Source: Turnera subulata
Taxonomy: Eukaryota > Streptophyta > Magnoliopsida > Malpighiales > Passifloraceae
Assembly (NCBI GenBank): GCA_028386065.3
Contig: JAKUCV010004818.1
Location: 1-64,000, forward strand
Reading direction: 5' to 3'
Length of the DNA: 64,000 bases
Positions 55,161 to 64,000 of this stretch are shown piece by piece (position 1 is the stretch's first letter; every line of letters starts with the position of its first letter). The position numbers and the translations under genes were made by a program. The notes beneath the pieces are model-generated. The model was given only the letters and a program-made list of their open reading frames with translations. It searched no databases and was not told the origin of the DNA.

Positions 55161-58016
55161 TTGAACAGGTGAAGAAACAGAAGGGAAGTAAGACTTCCGC
55201 TTCAGGTATTTTTGTTATAGAGGCTAATATCTCTATCTCTGCATCATGGGTATTAGATATCGGATGTGGTTCTCACATTTATGTAAATGTGCAGGAACTG
55301 AGAAAGAGTAGAAGATTAGCAAAGGGAGAGATAGACCTGCGCGTTGGAAATGGAGCAAGAGTTGCTGCATTAGCCGTAGGGACTTACCATCTACCCTTAC
55401 CGAGTGGTTTCGTGTTAGAAATTGACGATTGTTATTATGTTCCTACCATAAGCAGGAATTTGATTTCTGTTTCTTGTCTGGACAAGAAAGGTTTTTCATT
55501 TGTAATTAGAACAATTGTTGTTCTATTTATTTCAATGATATTTATTATGGTGGTGCATATTTGAGCAATGGTTTGTACGTTCTAAACCTAGAAACACCAA
55601 TCTATAACATTAATACGAAGAAGGTTAGATTAAACGATTCTAATGAAACCTATCCCTGGCATTGTCGATTGGGCCATATAAACGAGACTCGTATTTCTAA
55701 ACTCCATAAAGATGGACTTTTAGACTCATTTGATTTTGAATCATATGAGACATGTGAGTCATATTTATTAGGCAAAATGACGAAGGCTCTTTTTGCTGGT
55801 AAAGGTGAAAGAGCTTTGGACTTGTTAGGTCTTATACATTCTGATGTATGCGGACCTATGTCAACACAGGCTAGAGGTGGACTTCAATACTTCATTACAT
55901 TTACTGATGATTACAGTAGATATGGCTATGTGTATCTAATGAAGCACAAGTCAGAATCCTTTGAAAAGTTCAAAGAATTCAAGAGTGAAGTACAGAATCA
56001 ACTCTGCAAGAGTATTAAAATGCTTCGATCTGATCGAGGAGGTGAATACTTAGACCGAGATTTTCTTGATCATCTAAAGCAATGTGGTATTGTATCACAA
56101 CTTACTCCACCAGGTACGCCTCAATGGAATGGTGTATCTGAAAGGAGGAATAGAACTTTGTTAGACATGGTTCGTTCTATGATGAGTCAAGCTGACTTTC
56201 CTTTTTCATTTTGGGGACATGCATTATTAAGTGCTGCATTTACACTTAACCGTGTTCCATCTATATCTGTTGAAAAGACATCATATGAGATATGGACTGG
56301 GAAGCGTCCCAATTTGTCTTTTATGAGGATTTGGGGTTGTGAGGCTTACGTGAGACGTCAAGCATCAGACAAACTCGGCCGTAAATCTGACAAGTGCCTT
56401 TTTGTTGGATATCCTAAGAAAACTAAAGGATATTATTTCTATAATCCCATAGAGCACGAAGTGTTCGTTGCTCGTGCTGCTGTTTTTCTAGAAAGAGAGT
56501 TTATTTCTAGAGAGATAAGTGGGAGGAAAATAGAACTCGAAGAAGTTCGAGGTATTGAGGCTGAGATGGAACAAGGACAGGAACCACAAGTTGTTGTGGG
56601 TGAGAATCCTGTACCTGTAACACACGGACCGCGTAGGTCTGATAGGACTCAGTATGAGCCTGAGAGATATGGATTTCTTATTACTCATGCTGGAGACGTG
56701 ATGCTCATTGTTGAGAATGAGCCCACTTCCTATCAGCAAGCTATTACGGGTCCAGACTCTATGAAGTGGATAGAAGCCATGAATTCGGAGATGGAATCCA
56801 TGTATGAAAACAAGGTATGGACCTTGGTTGATCCACCTGAAGGGGTAAAACCCATAGGGTGCAATTGGGTCTTTAAGAAAAAGACCGACATGGATGGTAA
56901 TGTGATTACCTTTAAAGGGAGACTGGTTGCGAAAGGTTTCAGGCAAGTTCATGGTATTGACAATGATGAAACTTCCTCGCCAGTTGCATGGTTAAATCCA
57001 TCCGGATTCTATTGGCTATAGCAGCATACCATGATTATGAGATATGACAAATGGATGTCAAAACCGCTTTCCTTAATGGAAATTTTTAAGGATGTGTACA
57101 TGACACAACATGAAGGTTTTGTCGATCCAGAGAATGCTAATATGGTATGCAAGCTGCAAAGATCCATTTATGGATTGAAGCAAGCTTCTAGGAGTTAGAA
57201 TCTTCGTTTAAATGAAGTGATCAAAGAGTTTGGTTTCATTAAAAATGAAAATGAACCATGTGTTTACAAGAAGGTTAGTGGGAGCATTATCGTTTTCTTA
57301 TTATTGTATGTTGACAACATTCTGCTTATTGGGAATGATATTCCAATACTACAGTCTGTAAAGACTTGGTTAGGAAAGAATTTCTCAATGAAGGACATAG
57401 GAAAAGCTGCTTGCGTGCTAGGTATAAAGATCTATAGAGATAGAACCAAAAGGCTTCTTGGGCTAAGTCAAAGTACATATATTGACAAAGTAGTAAAGAG
57501 GTTTAGCATGCAAGATTCCAAGAAAGGTTTCTTGCTCATATCACATGGCATATCTCTCTCAAAGAATCAATGTCCTAGTACATCTAAAGAGAGGGAGCGG
57601 ATGAGTAAGATCCCTTATGCATCTGCAATAGGATCTATCATGTATGCCATGCTATGTACTCGACCGGAAGTCGCATATGCTTTGAGTGTCACAAGCAGAT
57701 ATCAATCTGATCCCGATGAGAGTCACTGGACAGCGGTTAAGAACATTTTTAAGTACTTGAGAAGGACTAAGGATGCATTCCTTGTCTATGGAAGCGTTGA
57801 TGAGCTTGTTGTAAAGGGTTACACAGATGCTAGCTTCCAAACAGACAAGGATGATTTTAGATCGCAGTCAGGTTATGTGTTTTGTCTTGGAGGTGGTGCT
57901 ATTTGCTGGAAGAGTTCCAAGCAAGAAACAGTTACCGACTCTACAACTGAAGCTGTGCAAAGTTCCTTCTGAGAACTCTGTAGCAGATCCATTGACAAAG
58001 CCTCTCACATAGCGGA
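55161..58016 (+). pseudogene. Angela B pol (protease, integrase, RT, truncated RNase H)
   Basis: Protease: LDIGCGSHI, where D-T/S-G is expected. A one-base loss near 55510 shifts the frame; the long frame 55561-57021 then holds integrase and the start of RT. Integrase: LGHIN...ETCESY (last zinc cysteine changed to Tyr), DVCGPMS, TDDYSRYGY, SDRGGEY, WNGVSERRNRTL, GWDA-like WGCEAYV and the GR-rich end. RT: WVFKKKTDMDG, GRLVAKGFRQVHGID; frameshifts near 56990-57200; then LLLYVDNILLIGND, where YVDD has become YVDN. RNase H starts (YTDASFQTDKDDFRSQSGY, WKSSKQE) but after DSTTEA jumps to VPSENSVADPLTKPLT, losing about 70 residues. It is non-functional. Confidence 0.92.
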
Positions 58017-58076
58017 AGCATAATGGTCATGGCTACATCCATTGGTATTAGATACATGGATGATTGGCTTTAGTGC

Positions 58077-58087
58077 AAGTGGGAGAT
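58077..58087 (+). other. Polypurine tract of Angela B
   Basis: aagtgggagat directly precedes the LTR start tgttag, as in element A. Confidence 0.88.
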
Positions 58088-59627
58088 TGTTAGTGTAATA
58101 TGCCCAAAAGCCAATCATTGGATGATTGTATATAGTCATGTATATACATTAAGGTTATTCCAATAAATATGTTTATGTGATAAACGCTTGCACATATTTT
58201 TAACCCTAGAATATTTTATATTCTTAAATGTCCCTAGTCGATTATTATTATGGATGGGTTGTAATAATAAATTAAGACTAGCGTATGTTGAGAATTATAT
58301 GAGAAATGAATTCTACATACGGGTACAAGTTAGAGAACTTGTGGTCTAGACTGACCCAACATAAGAACACTACATGGAACGTTATATGATTGTCATTAGT
58401 GGTTCTTATATGTATTGTCATTTGACCTGAGATCATCGAGGTTCCCAACATGTTAGTCATATACTTTGATGTTACTCTTGGCTATTCGTAACTAAGTAGA
58501 CCTTAGTGTAATCATTGGGTATATGATAAGTATGTAGTGGGTTTTGTATGATCAAGATGGAATTCGTCCAACCCATATAACGGGTATATTATCAGTTGGG
58601 CCTCTTGATAGAGTTGAACTGTAAATGCATGGCCATGCTCGGATTATGTGATATGGTGATATCATTAGTATCCGTTTTACACAGTTAACTCGGGGATCAA
58701 GAAATTTAGATTAAACATATACGAGATTGACTTATTCCATGTCTCGTGTTTAATCTTGATAATGTGACGAAAGGACGATGACATGCTTCCGAGGCATATT
58801 GAATCAGTACTGATCTTGTCGTTTGGGTAGCAATGATGTGTTGCTAGATACCGCTCATTGTTTATAATTGTAAAATGAGATTTTACAATTATTGCCAAAC
58901 GTTACGAGTGCCTACAGGGTCACACACTTAGAACTATTGATTCGAGCAGGTGGTTGAACCATGATTGGACCGTGGTTCGACCAAGTGGGTGGACCATGGT
59001 TGAACCTTGGTTGGACCACGGTTGGACCGGGTCGTTTTGGGCTGATTTGGTTCACTAATTATCAGAATTATTGAACCAAAATTAATGCCATATGGTGTGT
59101 AATCCCATTAATGCTTAGTGGAGCATCCATTAATGCTTAGTGGAGCATTAAGACATAGTGGAGACATGATTAGACTTAAAGTATAATCATGATGGTCAAT
59201 GCATGATGATGTTGGCTATTGTCTCATTAATCTATGCATTAATTGTATATATAAATAAGGCTTGATGATCATATTATCAACACACACAACATTCACACAC
59301 AATTCAGAATACACCCCCATTCTTTGAGAAAGAAAGAAATACCACATAGCTCCCGAAAATCCGTAGCTAGCACAACGGTTCGGGAGTGCTCGGGTTGGAG
59401 ATCATGAGATGTTTTTCGACCAGAGATTGACGGTTCGTGTGGATACCGTAGAGGGGCAGGATTTCTTTCTGGCTCTAGCTTATTTGGCACAATAGTTGAG
59501 TGAAAAATCTCAACCGATTCAGGTACGCAAAAATTGTTATTCGCTTTAGTTACTTTCACTTGGATCCTCCATGGTTTCTGGGTTTTTCCGCATTTGATTA
59601 TCAAGTTTGCATGCCCGGTTACTTACA
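58088..59627 (+). repeat. Angela B 3' LTR
   Basis: 1540 bp, starts tgttagtgtaatatgccc and ends ccggttacttaca, followed by TSD gaggg. TATA box 59247-59256; ggttggacc motifs 58949-59030. Confidence 0.95.
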
Positions 59628-59735
59628 GAGGGGAGGAGGTCTGTTGCCAAAGGGGAGGGTTAAGGTGCAGTGCCCGTTGCCAGTGCGGGGCGGGCCCAAC
59701 GAAAATTTTTTATCTATACTCTTTTCTATTATATT
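59628..59735 (+). other. Short stretch after Angela B, possible remainder of the subfamily-4 LTR
   Basis: It begins with the gaggg duplication and is GC-rich (gtgcggggcgggcccaacg). It should continue the sequence interrupted at 48552, but I could not match it to another copy. No gene is seen. Confidence 0.35.
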
Positions 59736-60175
59736 TTTTTGTGATTTTTTATTTATCGAAAGAAAATCACTCTATTTATACATGCTCAAATCCACAACAG
59801 TAATCACATAAAAATGCACATACCACTTATTGATTCATTATGCATGAAATGCTCAGGGTTTGCAGCTGGTTGGGGGCTAAGAGATTGCCGCTAAGGAATA
59901 GTTTGGCCAACTCACATGTGATATTGGATATCGCGTGAGGTCCAAGGCCCATTAATCCCCATCATTGCAAAGCGTCGAGAAATGGGTTCACTCAAGCCGC
60001 CATCGCTGAATGATAGCATGTGGTGGACTTGGATTACCTCGCCCTCTTACGGTAAAGGCTTCACATCAATCGTCATGAATGCAAGGCACTTATGATGACA
60101 AGTAAAATTGCACACAAAACTCGATGATTTCACAAGGTTTCTTGAACCCACTACTTCCCCAGTGGAGTCGCCAGT
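59736..60175 (-). other. Leader of a Tat/Ogre-like gypsy element, truncated
   Basis: On the minus strand this follows the PBS; it is untranslated and stops at the junction near 59736 before any gag. No coding domain is visible. Confidence 0.5.
60155..60173 (-). other. Primer-binding site, Tat/Ogre type
   Basis: The minus strand reads tggcgactccactggggaa, two bases after an LTR end (ttctcaca). This tggcgactc..ctgggga form is one I associate with Tat/Ogre-type gypsy elements. The exact tRNA is not assigned. Confidence 0.65.
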
Positions 60176-61535
60176 TGTGAGAACCAGACCTAAAACTGGT
60201 TAGAGCCTTCTCACCTACTGTTTTTCACCTTCTTTCTCGAGTCAATCCCATGTGAATGGAGTCGCCACCCAAATTTTATTAAGGACAAAACTTGGGAAAA
60301 ACCTTCATATGATTCATTTAGGCAACATGGTCATGGCGTACTAAAGACATGGGATCGGGAGTTCGTCACGGATGGGAAGGTGTTAGGCACCCATCCGTGT
60401 TGGGTCGAAACCTTGTGCAATGGAAGAGTACAAGTGTGCCTTGTGATAGTGTGCAAATGTGGAAAATAGAGAGAAGCGGAGAAGAAGAAGATTTGGCTTG
60501 CATCCATTGTAAAACCGAGACTATCTATGTACCCGAGTGATCGGGGTCAAAGCCACGTAGTTCTAATCATGGCACTAATCAGCCACTTACATCATCAAAA
60601 GCATCTGCATATAATCAGCAAGAATAAATCAAAGAGAGTTTAGTATTACCTCTAATAGCCCTCCTCTAGCTCCCTGTAATTGGTTGAGTTCTACACCCAC
60701 CTTCTTACCGTTTCTAAGCTCAATAGTTGATCCCCTTCTTGACTCCTCCTTGCAGGACTACTACTGGTGCCTCCCACGAAATTTCTTTAGATTTTCTGCC
60801 TAAAAATATATTTCTAAGCTTAGAGAAGTAGAGTTTTTCCAAGCAATAAAAAGTTATGGGTGTACGCGAAGAATAATGTTTGTCCGTTGCAATGTGAGTG
60901 AGGAGCCCAATTTATAGTGCTCTGGGTAGCCTAGGGGCGTTGACCAGCATAATGATCAAGATTATGCCCGGAAATTTGGACCAAAACTGCATAAGATCGA
61001 ATTGTAAACAAAAATCGGGAAAAAAATCATTCCAGGACACACATGACCGCCCTGCCTGGCAGTCATCACCTGGATGGCCGCCAGGCTCGATGGTCATATG
61101 CACAGGATCGCCCAAGCTTGGCGGTCATCCTGAGATGGCCGCCGGCTCGTTCCGGTTTTGTGTGTTCCTTCCATTTTTAGGTCCCAATTCCCGTAATTCA
61201 GTCCTAAGTTGATCCTACCGCATAATTAACCCATAATCAACCCATAACTAGCCCATTAGTTGATTACTACTCCTCCCAATCATCCCATAACTGATTCATA
61301 CACATTAACATCCCCATTTCATACATAATCATGCCAAAAACACAATTTCTAATTAAATGATGATTTAACTCTGATTTTCCACAAAAATTAGAGTTAAATT
61401 AGTCTACAAGAAATCTGTTAATGGGCTAAACAAACTCTGGAGAGACCTTATTCCATGAACTTGGGCCCCTAAATGATTCCTAACCCAAAAATAAATCATC
61501 TTAGTTTAATTTGGGTTAAAAATAAATTAAAGAGC
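60176..61535 (-). mobile_element. 5' LTR of a Tat/Ogre-like gypsy element (partial)
   Basis: On the minus strand it ends ggttctcaca before the PBS. It matches, in inverted orientation, the pieces 43960-44351 and 46968-47902. It includes the same GC-rich ggcggtcat...ccgccagg stretch (61040-61145). Its U3 start is cut by the Athila LTR at 61536. The frame 60349-60540 has no recognised domain. Confidence 0.75.
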
Positions 61536-62240
61536 TGATACACAAGGGATATGTATAGTTTTAGGCATGATTTGTGCTTATTCTATCATGATTATATGCC
61601 TCCTACGCATAATTCCATCATATTTCCAATAATTCCACCCTTTACTGTATGATTAGTGATTTCAGGTGCATTTTGATCAATTCGGGAGCATTTCATTGAA
61701 GAATTTGAAGAAACAGCCTCTGCCACAACATGAGCCTGTTTCGGGACCCTAGAACCTGTGCCTGAGGCTGTTGTTCACTGCAAATTCAATTGAAGGCCGC
61801 TAACCATCTTCAAATCACAGGATGTCCACTGAAATTCATTATCCTCGCCTCTATCCAAAGAGTACTTATGACACTTCATCATCAACAGAAGAAGCTGAGA
61901 TTGATTGCAGGAGAAGTCGAAGGAAAGCTGCAAATAGACCCAGCACAGGCTCAGCATGTCGCGACACAGGCTCAGCCTGTGCGTACCACATAAATCAACA
62001 AAAATGCAGAAAATATAAAAAATGCACAAACTTGCAATACGGCAACCTCTGGCACCAAGAATCATATCTTTAACATTTTAAAGTTCCTTCCAGAAGGATA
62101 AGGAATGGGCACATGCCATTTAGTGGGTATTCATCTTAAGGAACAATTATTCCCTGAAAAAATCCCTTGAAACTTGCAATCCACCACATATCAGCCTATC
62201 AACTTGCTGCCCATCAAACCTATCCTGACATACATGTTGG
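61536..62240 (+). mobile_element. Athila-lineage element 3, 5' LTR, first part
   Basis: tgatacacaagggatatg...ggcatgatttgtgc parallels the Athila 2 LTR start (tgatgtgcac...ggcatg), and 'gatttcaggtgcattttgatc' parallels 'ttttcaggtgtaaaatcg'. The presumed left TSD is agagc (61531-61535); the right one lies outside. It is interrupted by an Angela solo LTR. It contains text such as ggctcagcctgtgcg repeats (61945-61985). Confidence 0.75.
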
Positions 62241-63754
62241 TGTTAGTAGTATGTCCAAAAGCCAATCAATGGATGATTGTAGTCATGTATATACATTAAG
62301 GATATTCAAATAAATATGTTTATGAGATAAACGCTTGCACATATTTATAACCCTAGAATATTATATATTCTTAAATGTCCCTAGTCGATTATTATTATGG
62401 ATGGGTTGTAATAATAAATTAAGACTAGCGTATGTTGAGAATTATATGAGATATGAATTCTACATACAGGTACAAGTTAGAGAACTTGTGGACTGGACCG
62501 ACCCACATAAGAACCCTACATGGAACGTTATATGATTGTCATTAGTGGTTCTTATATGTATTGTCCTTAGACCTGAGATCGTCAAGGTTCCCAACGTATG
62601 AGTAGTATACTTTGATATTATTCCTAGTCACTCGTAACTGAGTAGACGTAAGGGTTATCATTGGGTATATGACGTAATGTGTAGTGGGTTTTGATCGATC
62701 AAGATGGGATTCATCCAACCCATATAACGGGTATATTATCAGTTGGGCCTCTTGATAGAGTTGAACTGTAAATGCGTGGCCACGCTCGGATTATATGATA
62801 TGGTGATATCATTAGTATCCGGTTTTACACAGTTAACTCGGGGATCAAGAAACTAAGATTAAACATATACGAGATTGACGTTTTCTATGTCTCGTGTTTA
62901 ATCCTGATAATGGGACGAAAGGACGATGACATATTTCCGAGGCATATTGAATCAGTACTGATCTTGTCGTTTGGGTAGCAATGATGTGTTGCTAGACGCC
63001 GCTCTTTGCTTATAATTGTAAAATGAGATTTTACGATTATTGCCAAACGTTACAAGTGCCTACAGGGTCACACACATAGAATTGTTGATTCGAGCGGTTG
63101 GTTGAACCATGGTTCGACCATGGTTCGACCTGGTGTGGTTGGACCGTGGTTGGACTAGGGTCGTTTTGGGCTGGTTTGGTCCAATAATTGTCAGAATTGT
63201 TGGGCCAAACCTGATTGCATGTGATGTGTAATCCCATTAGTGCTTAGAGGTAGAAAAGATAATGGGGTCATAATCATGTTTGATGGTGGACCATTATGTT
63301 GGCCATTATGTTGGTCCCTTGTCTATTTAATCTATGCACTAATTGGGTTGAGATAATATGATTACACTCTCTCTCTCTTGCATTCTGAATTCTAAGTTTT
63401 CAGACTAGGCAAGAACACATACACACACACCCATTCTTTGAGAAAGAAAGAAACACCACATAGCTCCCGAAAATCCGTAACTAGCACCACGGTTCGGGAG
63501 TGCTCGGGTTGGAGATCGTGAGACGATTCCCGGCTAGTCATCAACGGTTCGTGTGCATACCATAGGGGGGCGGGATTTTTTTCCGACTCTTGCTGGTTCA
63601 TCTCAACAGTTGGGTGAAAGACCTCAACCATACAAGGTACGAAATTTCTGTTGTTCGGTTTAGTTGCTTCACTTGGATCCTCCAAGGTTTCCGGGCTTTC
63701 AGCTGTGCATTTCTTTGCTTTTGATTGTCAATTTTGCATGCCGGAAAAATTACA
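62241..63754 (+). mobile_element. Angela-like copia solo LTR, 1514 bp
   Basis: It starts tgttagtagtatgtccaaaagcc and ends ggaaaaattaca; an exact TSD gttgg lies at 62236-62240 and 63755-63759. There is no internal region. The TATA position is degraded (gggttgagataatatg). Confidence 0.95.
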
Positions 63755-64000
63755 GTTGGAAGGCTGAAGAACCAACTTGCTCTACTCCCATACTTTCCAG
63801 CAAGTAGGGAGAAAGAAGAAAAGAGCAGTTGCATCTATATAAAAGGGGAAGGAAGAAAAAGAGAGGAAGAATCCCATTAACCCAGAGAATCATCCACCAT
63901 TAGAGACATCATTGGAGGTCTGGAACAGGGGTTAAAAACACATAATTTTGGGTTTCCAAAGGGGTGCTTGATTCTGCATCTTTTGTTGCAGAAATAGTGT
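63755..64000 (+). mobile_element. Athila element 3, 5' LTR, second part (runs off the window)
   Basis: It follows the gttgg duplication. It has a clear TATA box (tatataaaag, 63836-63845) followed by purine-rich text. The end of the LTR, PBS and coding region would lie beyond 64000. Confidence 0.65.
63836..63845 (+). promoter_or_regulatory. TATA box of the Athila 3 LTR (tatataaaag)
   Basis: A strong match in gcatctatataaaagggg. The intervening 1.5-kb solo LTR lies only about 80 bases upstream and may separate it from its own enhancer sequences. Confidence 0.6.

Larger units (their letters stand above)
48553..59627 (+). mobile_element. Angela-like copia element B, with a solo LTR in its 5' LTR
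   Basis: The 5' LTR is 48553-49824 plus 52884-53149 (1538 bp once the insertion is removed) and the 3' LTR is 58088-59627 (1540 bp). An exact TSD gaggg lies at 48548-48552 and 59628-59632. Internal order: PBS, ~1.2 kb leader, gag, protease, integrase, RT, RNase H remnant, polypurine tract. It belongs to the same lineage as element A, and both lack the same part of RNase H. Pol is much better preserved here, but gag, protease and the RT active site are broken. Confidence 0.95.

Overview
The window looks like intergenic heterochromatin of a flowering plant, probably a eudicot. It is AT-rich and consists of Ty1/copia and Ty3/gypsy LTR retrotransposons inserted into one another, with 5-bp target-site duplications (TSDs), plant-type primer-binding sites and polypurine tracts. 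I found no host protein gene, rRNA, tRNA or CRISPR array. Nearly all reading frames are decayed retrotransposon polyproteins. The one long open frame that looks intact is a gag-protease frame at 12734-15187. An 822-base run of N (11314-12135) lies inside an LTR. Lineage names (Angela/BARE-like, SIRE/Maximus-like, Athila, Tat/Ogre-like) come from motif recognition by eye. 'TGTAACG family' is a descriptive name for LTRs that begin TGTAACGCCCC and end with TTTCA.

Layout, left to right. 1-6558: TGTAACG-family LTR pieces (1-554, 555-1655, about 2401-6558), a copia RT/RNase H fragment on the minus strand, and two Angela-like solo LTRs (2545-3862 and 4232-5767). 6559-42785: one old SIRE-like copia element on the minus strand, split by three insertions. 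These are an Athila element (7740-24783, TSD gtccg), a 3-kb solo LTR (25400-28422, TSD gcttc/acttc) and an Angela-like copia (31336-39936, TSD gttat). The Athila element itself holds a second, gag-protease-only Athila (11115-16677, TSD gggca) and an Angela LTR fragment (18010-19273). 42786-48552: AT-rich sequence with a tandem repeat, then a Tat/Ogre-like LTR carrying another solo LTR (44352-46967, TSD cacat), then the start of a further TGTAACG LTR. 48553-59627: a second Angela-like copia (TSD gaggg) whose 5' LTR was hit by a 3-kb solo LTR (49825-52878, TSD tccgt). 59628-64000: a Tat/Ogre-like 5' end on the minus strand, then an Athila LTR that runs off the window and carries an Angela solo LTR (62241-63754, TSD gttgg).

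No set of genes here works as a pathway; the content is parasitic DNA and its remains. The most interesting points are: (1) an array of paired palindromes (ACATCGATGT) in the leader of one Angela element, with spacings close to whole DNA helical turns, and a related array in an unrelated copia LTR; (2) two Angela elements that share the same RNase H deletion although each inserted separately, which points to spread by borrowed enzymes; (3) a non-autonomous Athila with an uninterrupted gag-protease frame joined to an integrase tail, bounded by a TSD but with no 3' LTR; and (4) a family of 2.6-3.1 kb TG...CA LTRs seen only as solo copies or fragments, never with an internal region.
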